Part shown: positions 1 to 13,862 of the stretch, in pieces | How the letters are laid out: the number at the start of each line of letters is the position of its first letter | Numbering within the stretch: position 1 is the first letter of the stretch | From: Bolinopsis microptera | Taxonomy: Eukaryota; Ctenophora; Tentaculata; Lobata; Bolinopsidae | Length of the DNA stretch: 64,000 nucleotides | NCBI RefSeq assembly: GCF_026151205.1 | Contig: NC_087076.1 | Span: 4,301,902-4,365,901 of the forward strand | Reading direction: 5' to 3' | Made by a program: the position numbers and the translations under genes | The notes under the pieces: generated by a model | Seen by the model: the letters and a program-made list of their open reading frames with translations, nothing else | The model's database searches: none | Told to the model about the DNA's origin: nothing

Positions 1-7
1 AACTTAC

Positions 8-3000
8 CATCAACAGTCACAATCTCCAGTTCTTTTATCCTACTATTGATAACCCTATCTGACGCGTCACGGAGAGCCCTTTCCTCTGCAGTTCGCACTT
101 GGTCGATATCAATTGCTGTGGAATAGTCATTTTCAGCGCTCTTGAAGTATAATAATCTATACAAGATATAACAACAGTCTCTACACTTAACGTTGTGACG
201 TATACATTGGCCCAAATCAACCTGAGAAAGAGCTCTCAACTGATGGTTCAATTTGTGTGGAGTTTTGAACCGAAATCTGTATCTAAATACATATTGAAAG
301 GCTTTATTAAGATTACTTCTTCGTTAGTCTGGCCTAAATGTTCAGTATAAACAGTATAAGTGCTGTAGCAACGGATATAACATGTGAACTATGAATAATG
401 AGTTCATATTACGTTATAGGTGGTAGTGGTGTAAGGTTACAATATTACGGTTATACACTGTTTTTTAAACAAAAGGAGAAATGCACATGAGGCCACATTT
501 GAAGGTATTTAATAAACTATTCTACAGTTATTTCAACTAGTAACTGCTAGTTTTTACCTTTTTTTCGCATCCATGTGGCAAGCAATTGTCTCATGTCATC
601 CTCTTCAGCTTTGTCGATAGGCAGGTGTCCTTCATTATCCACACATGCAATATCAGCCCCCGCTTCTAATAATAACCTGAACAATATGTTTATAAACTTT
701 AGGGAAACTTATCAAATAACTCATTGTCACTAAAAGTAAAATCGTCCAGATAATATTGATACTTAACTACAGAAAGAGTTAAACATATTTCCAATATTTG
801 GGAGGTATGCAGCATACGATATACTAATTCCTCGCTATTTTCCGTGTAATTTTAGCAGTGAGCAGTATGTTTGTTGGATAATGGATTAAGTATGAGAAAT
901 GAAAACATCTGAGGTTCAAGCTTCATGATGAAAAATTTATCAGATAAATTAATAATGTTCCAATTTTGGCAGACCTCTCAATAATTGAGATTTAAATGAC
1001 CAGGATTTGGAACTATTAAAGAAATTAATTTTTTACTGAATTTTCTCTTATTAACTAATATCAACTTGTTATCAACTAATTAACTTATTAACTCATTAAC
1101 TCTTGTGTAACTTGATATCTATGGGTCCTTTTTTGAAAAAGTACATTTTATTCTAGAGGAAATTGGTATTTTACAAATACTATTTGAGATACAGGGTGGG
1201 CCAAAAGTCAGTGGACATACGTTGGCCTTAATAGCTCAGTCACTGAGTGCCCAATTGAAATAATTCTTTCTGGTATGACTTACTGCCACCACTGGTTCGA
1301 GGAATTTGTCAAATCGAAAAATATTTGAGTTCATTTTTTTCAAATGAAGGTTCATTTTTGCATTTATTTTATAGTTTAGATAGTCGGATCGAGCTAAATT
1401 TTATTGAATTGTGTTTGGCCATTCGAATTACGTTTGTCCTGAAAAAAATTAGAACTGTAGCTTCTCAGATGACCGAGATATGAAGCATAACGAGTTTATT
1501 CATTACGTGTGATCAGGTGATTAGTATACCTATTCACGTGATTAGGTGACCCCACAACCACACCGTTAAACATTATGAGAATTGTTAAGGGTGCCCAATT
1601 AAGGTGTCGTGCCACGGTGTCACATAATCATCCAGTCAATTTTGTTAACGAGATACAGAAAATGCTTGATAACTTCGTCATTTCTAATCCGTTTTTCCTC
1701 ATGCCCATTATATCCACAAAGTTGGCAAACCCACCAGATATCTGGGAGGAAATTTGGGAAGAATGAGGAAATTTTTGGCATCTGAGAGGAAATTTCTTGG
1801 TTAGCGACTGACAATTGCAGTCCGCAAAGAGCAGTTCAATCATTGGGTATCGAGAGGAAATTTTTCCTCTCTAAATGACTTAAAATTCGTGCCATCTTTA
1901 ATTTTAATTTGTCCAATGTTTCGAATCCAAAATATTACCGAGTGTCTAATCAACTACTTTGAACCTTCTCTATTGATATCCTATTGGTCTATCATATAAT
2001 CCAGTTAAAAATTTTCCGGATGCTGCGCCCCCGAGCCCCCTTAAAATATTACTAATAACCCAGTGTCTAATCAACTGTTTTGAACCTTCTGTATTGATAT
2101 CCTATTGGTTTAGCATATAATCTAGTTAAAATTTTTCGGGGGCTGCGCCCCCGAGCCCCTGCCGCAGTAGCCTCGGAGCCCATCCCTTCTAAAAATCCTG
2201 CGCACGCCCCTGTTGGAAAAGTAACTTAGCCGCTGCGAGCGAAGCGAGCGGGCCACAGCGAGCGAAGCGAGTGGGCCACAGAAGGGTCTGAAAATGGGTT
2301 TGGGAGGAAATTTTTAATTATGTGAATATGGGGCCTCATGTTTTCAGATAATATGCAACATTTAATAATCTACCGTCTCCACTGACTTTTGGCCCACCCT
2401 GTATGTAAATATAGTTTTTTGGAAATATTCATTTAGTTTTAAGTCGAGGTCAGGTGAGAAGTGATTGAAACAAACTGGGACAAACTTTCGTCAAGAATTT
2501 ATCTAAAACGGTTTTTTTATGAAGGGTCGACTTCAGGGTCACCACCTTCCGGCCTTCCCCAGACTTTTCTCCTAAAATCTCACATAAAATCTTAGCAAGT
2601 CCAGTTTGGAGGAGGATGCTATATTTCAATTTCCGCAATTTTGCCACGACAAACAAGTTTCGTTTGAAACATTTCATTTTCACATGATAACCTATTTAAC
2701 GAGCAGAATTAGATGGTCATGAACAACGTGAAAGTTGATATTCCGCTCGATTTAGCGGCCCCTTTTGTTGAAAAGCGCGTTTAGAAACCTGAAACACACA
2801 CTATCTTAAGGTCAGCAAGTCAGGAAAACACTATCCCTCTCGTTCTACAACTAGCTGCAATATATATGCTCCTTTATAAAATAATATTTCATATATAATA
2901 GAGTTGGTTTGCGGTACACTGCATATTTCAACGCGATACTACGCTGAACTCGTACAAGTGCCACACTCCATTCCTGCCCTTACACACAGAGGTGTATAGT

Positions 3001-6000
3001 GCAGGAGAGAGTGCTTCCTGCACAGCACTCTCCTACACGCCCAACTGTTATGCGCCAGCTCAATAGGCTACCTACACGCCATTCTTCACTTTTATTGCTC
3101 CTTTATAAACGTTACAATTTGATTGACAGTAATTCAATAATTCGATACATCATCATGTACAAGCCAACAACGTTAAAAGAGCGCATGCCAGCTTGCTTGT
3201 GATAATGCTCATCTCTCCTCATAGTCTGTACTAAGGAGTGGGAAAATGAAATGGGGATATCCTCCCTGGTTTGTAAGATTATAATTTTAGTTTCTAAATT
3301 AAATTAATTAATATAAGCGAACTCTGCGCGGCTTCCGCACGTTATATTGGCACTGTATTCGCATTACCAAATGGTGTTGAAATCACTACACACTCAAACA
3401 TGTGTGTGGTCGGCCGGGAGAGAGAGAATTTAGAGTATATTTAGAAAATGATAGCGCTTTTCTCCCAGAAGTAATAATTATAAGTGGTGTGGGCTGTGTG
3501 TATAAAGGAATGTGGAAGAGGGGGTGACGTATGTGACGTAGCGCATACCATGACATCACCTACTTATACAGGTCTTCAGCTTATAATGTCATCGTGTGTG
3601 TACTGTATAGCTCTTCATATCATGCTCTACTGGTTACTACACTGGTGACTCTTTCAATTTACAGGTTCATAGGTTCAAAGGAACATTATTCCAGTTTTAA
3701 GAGTTTACAATTTTGAGAACATTTAAAATATTATATACAAAGTATCGAGGAAATCTCGATTTCAGGAAACATGTGATTTTATTGAACATTTGGAATAGTA
3801 ATGGAAATATGTGTAGGTGTAATCCCCATCTCTCTCACTAACAAAGAAGAAAACAAGACACTAACCTGGCGAGGTCAGTGTAGCCACATTGAGCGGCGGC
3901 GTGCAGCGGCGTCCAGCCATCGTTATCAGGCGCGTTGATGTTGGGGCTGTTGAGCAACAATATCTCTGCTATCTCCGCGTTTCCGTCAATACACACCTGA
4001 TAATATGAAGTCAGTTAGTATTTACAACACATGATCCTCACTACAAGAAATATAACTTTTAGATAATCGAGTGATTCATTATATTCCCGTACTTCTTTAC
4101 CAGAATATCTCCTCGTTTAGTCATGAACATATATTATAATGTGTTAAGTTACAGTTCTTTAGACGAGGATGCAGTTTTAGTTCAAGAGATTTTATGTAAC
4201 ATTACAGCATAGAATTGAACACCATGCCACATACTGAAACTGAAACCCTTCCTCGTATAGTTGTGATGAAAGTATTGTTGACTGAGTTTGATCAGAACGT
4301 CTGCTGTTCATTAGATTAAAAACGCCCAATACTAATTCACAGCAAATAGTGAAGATATTGTTTTTTTACTCAATGTCTTAATGACATTAAAAATGCTGAA
4401 CACTGGAGTCTCACAGGGTTTAACTTCACATTTAGTTTACGCACGCCATGAACCAATATACATAAGTTTATGCTATGTCTCTATTCGGTTCTATTGTGCA
4501 GATGTAATTGATAAGTAGAAACCCCCCGCCCCCCCCCCCCCCCCCCCTCCCAGCAAAAAGCTGTGTTCTCAATGATAACTCGATTTAAGCTTGGTCCCGT
4601 TTAACTTAACATCAGGATATGACGGTATGTTTTAATCAGTACTGTGTAACTGATAAAGCTAATTTAGTGGTTTTATATTAGATTTATAGTGCGCTCCCTC
4701 GTGTATTTCAAGTGTGATAATCTAATTTTCAAACAGTTTTACGTAACTTTCTCGTTGTCCTAGTACAATATTCTACATTATTCCACCACATAAAAACATG
4801 TTAAATGGTCATATTAAAATGAAGAGAGGGAAGTAGTTGTATATCATGTACATATGTTGTTATTTGACAATAACAGATCAACAGATGTAAAAACCAGTAA
4901 CAATTGAAACTATACCATTTGCTAACTATAACAACCTTTTAAACGTCATAATATTATATTTTGCATATTATGCAAAATATTATATACACAATATTCCCAC
5001 ATAATTAAATTATCGTCCTCATTAAGATGCTGTGCTTTAAAGATAACGACTTGTTGACAGAGTTGTCCAGAAAATAGGGCACAGTTAATAATCGTTCTAG
5101 GTCCATATCAGCTGCTGATTATGTATTATATTATTATATATATATACACCACCATATAAGATGTAGGAGCACCAGCATTGGGCCACCCATGTGAATAACA
5201 CCCAATATTGGCCCTGGCAGGAAGTTAAGAACTAAAAGCGAGGTTTTGAAAATATTTGCGAGGCTGCGTGATGCGCTTGTGTTAAAATGAAGATAGAAAT
5301 TGTTCAATATTAATAAGAATTTATTGAGGATTTGGAAAAGATTCGGGATCTGTGAGGACAAAATACTTATTTTTCTTTTTTAAGGTTAAGAATTAAGTAT
5401 GACTGTGAAGTTAACAATCTGGGGCAACAGTCAGTAGAATTGATATAATAACTAAGAAAGTTGAACCTTGTCCAATATTTGGTTTCAAGTTGTTCGAGTT
5501 TTGGAATTAGGTATAAATGCCAAGTCAGTACCAAGAGCAACAGTGAGTAGAGTAGTAGTATTGATAAAGTAGATGTTAAAGGATAAACCTGCCAAAATTG
5601 AAGTTTAAAATATTAAATGTTAACTGCGCAAGCCTTACTACCCATTGGAGTCTAAAATTAAATTAGCACAATTAGTAAAATCCTTATTGATAGAATTCAT
5701 TCCTTAAAAAGCCCATTTTGTCCTCCTTGCACAGTTCTATAACTGAGTTCTATAACTGTAATCTCCAGTACTTACCCCCTGATCCTTAAATTAGTACAAT
5801 AAATTCTTGCCAGAATTTTCATTTCAAATTGCTACATTCCAATTATGAAAGCAAATTTCCAGACATTTTTTCGAAGGACTAACTCTACATCACCTTAACG
5901 AACCACACTTATTTCGCAAAATCTGTTGGTCAGCCTTAAAATATATACATCTAAAAATCAAATTTTAAAAATCGTTCTTGAAAATGATCTCTAGTGTTAA

Positions 6001-9000
6001 ATTGCTTCTAGGCTTTTTCCTTGAGCAAGATTCTCAAAATAAATTCGCATGCGGTCAGAACAACGAAAATAGCAAAGTTAAGGAAAAAGTTTTGGATGTT
6101 AAGATTTATTTGCACCTATGCTTCGGGGTCCACGCCAAGATAGGATTGATGATAGATTTGTACACGATATTATACTGTGTGTGATACAGAAGGACCTCGT
6201 GAAGACACGTATTTTATTTCGCACCACAAGAGAAAAGAGACTCCACTAACGGAGGCATTGTAGTATTTTAGTGTAATTCTATTATTAGCACCTCACCACT
6301 GTTCAGTCATACGTGTACTGCTGTATCGCCAAGAGGTTAAAGAGTTTAATTCAACACCGTGGCCACCAAGTTTACCTAATTTGAATGAATTAATAAAATA
6401 GCCACAAATGTGCGCTAAATCTCCTACCTCCGTGTCACTTATAACTATGACTTAATTAGTTAATTAGATTTCAATTTGAAAGGACAGCATCATGGATATA
6501 ATATATTAATGACAATTTCGTCTATAAGAATTAGAACTAGAATCTATCCCACCAGAAGGATTTCGCTGTGGGCTGCCTCCCCATTAACAGTGGAATGTAG
6601 CTGTGGGCTGCCTCCCCACTAACAGTGGAATGTAGCTGTGGGCTGCCTCCCCACTAACAGTGGAATGTAGCTGTGGGCTGCCTCCCCACTAACAGTGGAA
6701 TGTAGCTGTGGGCTGCCTCCCCACTAACAGTGGAATGTAGCCGTGGGCTGCCTCCCCACTAACAGTGGAATGTAGCTGTGCATGTGGGCTGCCTCCCCAC
6801 TAACAGTGGAATGTAGCTGTGGGCTGCCTCCCCACTAACAGTGGAATGTAGCTGTGGGCTGCCTCCCCACTAACAGTGGAATGTAGCTGTGGGCTGCCTC
6901 CCCACTAACAGTGGAATGTAGCTGCGGGCTGCCTCCCCACTAACAGTGGAATGTAGCTGTTGGCTGCCTCCACACTAACAGTGGAATGTAGCTGTGGGCT
7001 GCCTCCCCACTAACAGTGGAATGTAGCTGTGGGCTGCCTCCCCACTAACAGTGGAATGTAGCTGTGGGCTGCCTCCCCACTAACAGTGGAATGTAGCTGT
7101 GGGCTGCCTCCCCACTAACAGTGGAATGTAGCTGTGGGCTGCCTCCCCACCAACAGTAGAATGTAGCTGTGGGCTGCCTCCCCACTAACAGTGGAATGTA
7201 GCTGTGGGCTGCCTCCACACTAACAGTGGAATGTAGCTGTGGGCTGCCTCCCCACTAACAGTGGAATGTAGCTGTGGGCTGCCTCCCCACCAACAGTAGA
7301 ATGTAGCTGTGGGCTGCCTCCCCACTAACAGTGGAATGTAGCTGTGGGCTGCCTCCCCACTAACAGTGGAATGTAGCTGTGGGCTGCCTCCCCACTAACA
7401 GTGGAATGTAGCTGTGGGCTGCCTCCCCACTAACAGTGGAATGTAGCTGTGGGCTGCCTCCCCACTAACAGTGGAATGTAGCTGTGGGCTGCCTCCCCAC
7501 TAACAGTGGAATGTAGCTGTGGGCTGCCTCCCCACTAACAGTGGAATGTAGCTGTGGGCTGCCTCCCCACTAACAGTGGAATGTAGCTGTGGGCTGCCTC
7601 CCCACTAACAGTGGAATGTAGCTGTGGGCTGCCTCCCCACCAACAGTGGAATGTAGCTGTGGGCTGCCTCCACACTAACAGTGGAATGTAGCTGTGGGCT
7701 GCCTTCCCACTAACAGTGGAATGTAGCTGTGGGCTGCCTCCACACTAACAGTGGAATGTAGCTGTGGGCTGCCTCCCCACCAACAGTGGAATGTAGCTGT
7801 GAGCTGCCTCCCCACTAACAGTGGAATGTAGCTGTGGGCTGCCTCCACACTAACAGTGGAATGTAGCTGTGGGCTGCCTCCCCACCAACAGTGGAATGTA
7901 GCTGTGAGCTGCCTCCCCACTAACAGTGGAATGTAGCTGTGGGCTGCCTCCACACTAACAGTGGAATGTAGCTGTGGGCTGCCTCCCCACTAACAGTGGA
8001 ATGTAGCTGTGGGCTGCCTCCCCACTAACAGTGGAATGTAGCTGTGGGCTGCCTCCCCACCAACAGTGGAATGTAGCTGTGGGCTGCCTCCACACTAACA
8101 GTGGAATGTAGCTGTGGGCTGCCTTCCCACTAACAGTGGAATGTAGCTGTGGGCTGCCTCCACACTAACAGTGGAATGTAGCTGTGGGCTGCCTCCCCAC
8201 CAACAGTGGAATGTAGCTGTGGGCTGCCTCCCCACCAACAGTGGAATGTAGCTGTGGGCTGCCTCCACACTAACAGTGGAATGTAGCTGTGGGCTGCCTT
8301 CCCACTAACAGTGGAATGTAGCTGTGGGCTGCCTCCACACTAACAGTGGAATGTAGCTGTGGGCTGCCTCCCCACCAACAGTGGAATGTAGCTGTGAGCT
8401 GCCTCCCCACTAACAGTGGAATGTAGCTGTGGGCTGCCTCCCCACTAACAGTGGAATGTAGCTGTGGGCTGCCTCCCCACTACTCCACTAACAGTGGAAT
8501 GTATTACAATATATAGCCGCGTACTTCTACTTTGTAGGATATTTTTCTTATAATTAATGCATGACGCGGAGGTGAGGACGTGACTGGCTGGTAAATGTCA
8601 CGTGACCCCGCACTTTGTCACGTGACTTCTCACCTCGCCTGCACTCGCTACAACTACACACATGTGACACGACCAGCTAATTAGATTTTATATGAGACAG
8701 CAGTGACTGTAAAAATGTAGTCTTCCCAATGCTGTGTGTTAACGCGTGACGTGGCTTCTGGGCGCTCATTGGTCAGACCCAACGACAGTGTGTTGTGTGT
8801 ACACGCATATTTCAAAGCAGAATACGCATGTAGTGACGTGGTACAATTTGTACTCGAACAGTCTCCCAACTACACTGTCAACTCTCTCTATACGAACAGT
8901 CCTTTACCCTTTCCCTTTCCCTCTCACTCTCTCCCTCCCACTCTCTATCTCACTCTCTATCTCAGTGCCATCCCCATCTGTCTCCCGTTCCTCTTCGCTC

Positions 9001-9763
9001 TATCTCCTCCCTCAATTTTCTTCTCCTTCTCTTCCTCTCGTTACAATTTTTGCATTCCAATATTCGGGACCCTTTAGATTAATATCGAAAATTCCGGATC
9101 GGAACCAAATTTGATTCTAATTCTTATTCTCAATACATCGATTTTTCCGCCACATATAAAATGACAATAAAATATCGAAAATATTAGAAACAAACACAGG
9201 AAATTTTGTAGGATTAAAAAGTTTAGTTACAACGTTCCCCTAACCAGTAAGTAACACACAATACACGCATAATAAGAGATATTGTATGACATTTTTAGTA
9301 CTACTTAATAAAACGCAAAGCTCACGCTTACTCAAGCACAATTCGATTATATTTCGCGACGTCTCTGACAGGGAAAAGATTTGAAAATATATCACGAAGC
9401 CTTTATTTTCCAAAACAAGGGTAAACACAGCCCTTTGTAGGGTAGTGCAAACCACAAACTTGTGGTAGATTCATGCTACCAAATATGCACATATTTTCGA
9501 AGTTGTCATCAAATATAATATTTTAAAACTATCTTCCAAACCTGATGAAGTGCGGAGATGCCATCAGTGTTTGTGTAATTCACATCCACTCCCAGTGCAA
9601 GAAGTCTTTGTACCTCGACCGCATCTTGCTGTATCACCGAGTCAAGGAACATAAACTTCCGTTTGAATTGAATGAGGTTCTTCTTGTTTTGAGTTGCTAG
9701 GTTCAACTTGTTTGTGTCGCTCCCCTGCCATTCCTGCAGCTGCAATCTTCTTCTAGCTATGTT
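8..9763 (-). CDS. PPP1R12: PPP1R12/MYPT-like myosin phosphatase targeting subunit, N-terminal ankyrin exons (partial)
   Basis: Four minus-strand exons join in phase: 9763-9542, 3996-3866, 676-558 and 115-8, all with AG/GT borders. The product has a basic start (NIARRRLQLQEWQ), ankyrin repeats (GISALHQ, DGWTPLHAAAQCGY, NEGHLPIDKAEEDDMRQLL) and the linker IDIDQVRTAEERALRDASD, which resembles the linker between the two ankyrin blocks of MYPT1/2. Proteins of this family bind PP1 catalytic subunit and direct it to myosin and other substrates. The PP1-docking RVxF position, just before the first ankyrin repeat, reads LIQF rather than KVKF. The first exon shown has no ATG, so a start exon lies further right, and the gene continues past the left edge. 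The two large introns (3997-9541 and 677-3865) carry a minisatellite and a DNA transposon. PPP1R16 is the alternative family, but the linker fits PPP1R12 better. Confidence 0.82.
1192..2401. mobile_element. Non-autonomous Tc1/mariner-like DNA transposon in a MYPT-like intron
   Basis: The ends are inverted copies of CAGGGTGGGCCAAAAGTCAG, flanked on both sides by TA (1190-1191 and 2402-2403), the target duplication of the Tc1/mariner superfamily. No transposase frame is visible in its 1,210 bp. Inside, a segment of about 100 bp is repeated in tandem (about 1940-2041 and 2060-2160), followed by a short GC-rich repeat of the GCGAGCGAAGCGAG type at 2236-2282. A second copy of the left end lies near 44199. 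Confidence 0.8.
4522..4548. repeat. Poly-C tract
   Basis: Nearly pure run of C with one G. The length is likely unreliable in any assembly. It lies in the first visible intron of the MYPT-like gene. Confidence 0.85.
6565..8505. repeat. 35-bp minisatellite, about 55 copies
   Basis: Head-to-tail units of 35 bp containing CTGTGGGCTGCCTCCCCACT and then AACAGTGGAATGTAG. Each unit contains the small inverted repeat CCACT-aac-AGTGG. Variants (CACACT, CACCAAC, GAGCTGCC, CCTTCCC) recur in the same order in the right half, pointing to duplication of multi-unit blocks. A 4-bp insertion interrupts the array near 6781, and the last unit is partly duplicated at 8480. Open frames here are artefacts of the repeat. 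The array lies inside a MYPT-like intron. Confidence 0.95.
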
Positions 9764-10639
9764 CTGTAAAATATAATCCTAGGACTTGGTTTTAGAGAAC
9801 AGTGCTTTTCTAAAGCTTATACAGCCGAGAAAATCTCCGCATGCAGGTTCAATCAAAGTGTGGTTGCTGTAAAATGTTTTAATGAAAAGCAAACAGCTGA
9901 AAAAGTGAGATGTAGTTTTTCAATATAGCCACCCAGAACAAAGCCTACTTGAGAATTAAAATTCAAGATGAGATTACAAAAACAGCAAGACGAAAACAAA
10001 CGACATTCAGATTTTGATTCATGCAAGTTCTGTGGATCTATGTATAAAGTATGACCTCTGCTCTGCTTCAGTATTTATCTTACCTCTGCGTTGGGAGCAC
10101 CAACTCTGAATCCTTGGCCCTGGTTACTCATACCTCATGACTATGCCCAAGCTAATGTCTCATGAACTTAAGAGGGCAGTCAAGAGATTCTTTTCCCCTT
10201 CAACTCATTTTAACCTACATAAAAGGGAAAAAAAGTTGTTTTAAATTCAATCAAGGTTCCAAAACAAAATACTATTAACATTTTTGGTGCAATTTAAAGT
10301 GACCCACCCTGCTTAGCACTACCCAATGAAATAACTTTTTGAGGATTTTTTCCAACGTGTCGAGGAATGTAAACGTTGTTGGCGTTTAGCAATTTTTTTA
10401 AATAGTAAAATCGAAGATGTGATAAAGAAAATTAGTGATTAGAATCAATATGACGGCTGAAATAAAATTCATATGACCATCAAATGACTATACTAGAGCA
10501 AAATATAAAATGAATTCCACAGCACGTCACATTTGACAAATTCTTCTAAGATTACACCTGAGGCTTCATGATGTGAAAGCGTGTTAATCATGGAGATTTT
10601 TTTGTAGAAAATGTCAGCTAAGCGCATTGAATTTACCCA
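9764..10639. other. Intergenic/intronic DNA without a recognisable gene
   Basis: AT-rich sequence upstream of the visible ankyrin exons. No family-like open frame is seen. A 5' exon of the MYPT-like gene may hide further right but could not be identified. Confidence 0.5.
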
Positions 10640-10966
10640 TATAATATGGTGATAGTCATATGATGATAGTCATATGATGATAGTCATATGATGATAGTCA
10701 TATGATGATAGTCACATGATGATAGTCATATGATGATAGTCATATGATGATAGTCATATGATGATAGTCATATGATGATAGTCATATGATGATAGTCATA
10801 TGATGATAGTCATATGATGATAGTCATATGATGATAGTCATTATATGATGATAGTCATTATATGATGATAGTCATATGATGATAGTCATATGATGATAGT
10901 CATATGATGATAGTCATATGATGATAGTCACATGATGATAGTCATATGATGATAGTCATTTCACGA
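10640..10966. repeat. 14-bp tandem repeat, about 23 copies
   Basis: Units of CATATGATGATAGT in tandem, with a few CACATG variants and two units lengthened by TAT. AT-rich and non-coding. Confidence 0.93.
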
Positions 10967-12696
10967 GATTGTGCTAAACAGTACCAGAGTGCACTATATT
11001 ATGAATAAGTAGATTCAAGGTTCTTGCAGGCTCTTTTGTAAGGTGCCATCATTTCAAAAACTTAACTAAAGTATGTATATTGTATATTTAAAGTCACTAT
11101 TGTGACGGTACATTAGAACTAGACAGAACAAAGTGTGAAGGGCCTGAACGGAACCCCTCGGTTTCAGATCCTTGTTTAACACTGCCGTACAGCAAGGACA
11201 TCCACCGGGTTCTCCAAGGATGGGCACATAGCTCACTCCACACTATGCTTTGTCAAATGTTGCTTATATACCAAGGATCTACAGGAAATATTTCCTTGTA
11301 AGTTTAGAGGGCGATCTGTGAACAGACAACTACCTCATTCCCAACTATAGGAACTAGAATTCCTATACTATCCCAACAAGCTACACCAAGCATTGTTTCA
11401 GATGAGAACAGCCGCGATAAATCAGCAGGCTAGTACTCTTGATTATATAATATATATTTAAAGTCACTATTGTGACGGTACATTAGAACTAGACAGAAAC
11501 AAAGTCGTTCACCTTCCAATAACTGTCAATAGAATAATACTGACAATTCATCAAGATATTAGCAAATGAATATTTTTATCAATATGGACCTTGTTTTTTA
11601 CGATTTTTTTAGGTTCAAGATTTTCAAAATCAAATTTAAATTTTTTTAAAGCCTATCTCAAAATTCGGTCCTCTTAATGTCTCCTAAATAATCCCTAGAA
11701 CATATTTCGGGATAAATGCTCAAAAACTGTAGATGGAGGTAGATTTTTAGAATCAATTTTCAGGGTGCAGTTGAAATCTGCTCACTAATAACTTGGGCTA
11801 TAACTAGGAACAATATGTTTCCATGGCACCAAAAGCAGCTGATAGATCACTTCCATCTATCAGAAACAACTGTAAAATCTTAAGAATAGTAATAGTAGTA
11901 AAAGCAATGACAGTTTCTTATTACCTTTGACCATTGCATGCTCCATAACCAGAATTCGAATATGTGTGCTCATTGGTAGAATAATAATAAATTGAAGTTT
12001 AATAACACCACTCTTAAGTTAAAACTTATACTTAGCAGTGTTTAATCCCAGAACATCCCAGATATTTACTTGAATAATTATAGGTAAGGACTGGAAACTG
12101 TAGATCATATTCATACTGCAACTGGAAGTCACCCTATTTCTCAATTATAATGGTGTTGAACGTTGTTTTAGCGATACCTTACTATACATAAAGTGAGATG
12201 ATATATATGAATATATGAATATATGTTGCCATTTTACTGACACCACGTCATCAACTTTAACAAAACGTTCCACAAAAACCGTGAGAGATACACCATTGGA
12301 ACCTTTTTGACTATCTTATGAGACATATTTATGTTCGATGTATAATTCCGGTGACCTAAATGATTTGGGAACGAAAATATGGGAATTTTTCTGCCACATT
12401 TCGTACCCGTATTAAATCATGGTATTTGGGGATTTTTTCATCTCCTTATTTTACAAAAATGAAACCCAATATTTAAGAAAATTGAATACAAAGATCTTCT
12501 CTGATCAGCTGTTTCATCTTGTAAACAATTTCTCCAGAGCCTTGAAAGTTAGCCTCTACTTAACTTATAGTTAATCAGTTAAACAAAAATTTCAGTTAAA
12601 TAAAAATTTCAATTTTTTGCCATTTATTACAGAGTAAACAAGTTTACAATAAATCAATTTGATATTTAATAGTTAATAGTACTATGTTTACAGTAT
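10967..12696. other. Intergenic DNA with a 45-bp direct repeat
   Basis: No gene is seen. A segment of about 45 bp (ATATTTAAAGTCACTATTGT onwards) at 11084-11128 recurs at 11454-11498, 370 bp apart, as a partial tandem duplication or the flank of an insertion. Confidence 0.55.
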
Positions 12697-12925
12697 GTAC
12701 GGAAGGGGTATCCTAGGAAGTTTCTTGGACTTCTAACAGGTACCCCTCCTCATAATTTAACCCTCAATCAAGTTTCCTATCATTCCGAGCTAAGTCGACT
12801 GAGGAGATCGCATAGATCCAATTATGGATCCTTAGCTATTCCCTAGACTAGGTGACACTGGAATTCGAACCCTGGACTTCTGCGCAGAAGGTGGATGCTC
12901 TAACCACTAGGCCACCTACCTCCTG
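12697..12925 (-). mobile_element. tRNA-derived SINE (copy 1)
   Basis: On the minus strand a pol III A-box-like segment (TGGCCTAGTGGTTAGAGC) is followed by a B box (GGTTCGAATTCC), as in a tRNA gene. About 150 bp of non-tRNA body follows, containing TAGCTAAGGATC and GAGGGTTAAAT. The body is shared with the SINE at 13863 although the tRNA-like heads differ. It is not a functional tRNA, because no acceptor stem closes around the boxes. Confidence 0.75.
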
Positions 12926-13862
12926 AGGGTATAGGAGACCGACGTCTGACAGTGTTTATCAAATTTCACTGCCGTGGCCAATAAAGTAGTGATAGAGCTT
13001 GCTTATTTTTAATGGAATGTGTCCAAAATCATTTCTAAAGCAATTCATGATTGAATACTAGTGTCCATTAATTGTTTGATAAATTATATTTATAACTCAC
13101 TATATTGATAAGTTGATAGTAAATCGATTAAGTCATGATTAATAAAAAATATGTGAAAAATAATTTGGGGAAAATAATGATGATGACCTAAATTTTGGTA
13201 GTCCAAAAATATGTCTTGTAAGGTAGGTCAAATGCTTTTATTGCCTTTTGACCAGTATGAAGTACTTAAAAATTGGCCAAGGAATACTTTAGGTCCTAAA
13301 TTTTGGACCAACAAGTGGCGTCAAAATCACTAAATAAATAAATAAATATTGCTGTGTTTTGACACCACTTTGGAGTAAGATTGGTTCTTGATAGTGATAA
13401 TAACTGGCGTTGATTCAATGAGAGGCAACGTTTATTCTCAACCCTAAAATCTGAACTGAGTCCTAACGCTCTATGGGGGATTGACTGTGACTCCATAATA
13501 GTGATTTACCTTATGACACCTAAACCTTGTGTCTTGGTGTCCACTGAAACAGTGTTTAGAACTGAACTGTGGTGTCTAGCTTCTGCTAGATTGGACTCCT
13601 TTGATATTATTTATATATGTATGACTTAAGTAATGAACCAACTCTGCAACCTGGTAGCGTGGCTGACATGAAATCAAAATAAATTTGGTCCTGGCTTCTG
13701 CATAATCCTAAATCACCTGAGCTCCAAAAAAGCAGAGCCAGTATCCAAGTGGCCGACCCTATAATATATCCAGACAGCTTGTGACATGATGGATAGCAGA
13801 TCACATGATTGAAATTTGTGTGCAATGATGTGAACCAACCCTGCTTTTGATGATGTGAACAG

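Noticed and set aside
7675-7953. Repetitive open frame (WWGG/TATFHC type protein)
   Set aside because: It is produced by the 35-bp minisatellite, has no start context or splice signals, and similar frames appear by repetition alone.
6565-8505. Possible CRISPR array
   Set aside because: The 35-bp units abut directly with no unique spacers, and the genes are eukaryotic. It is a minisatellite.
12840-12925. tRNA gene on the minus strand
   Set aside because: A and B boxes are present but there is no pairing acceptor stem, and a shared SINE body follows.
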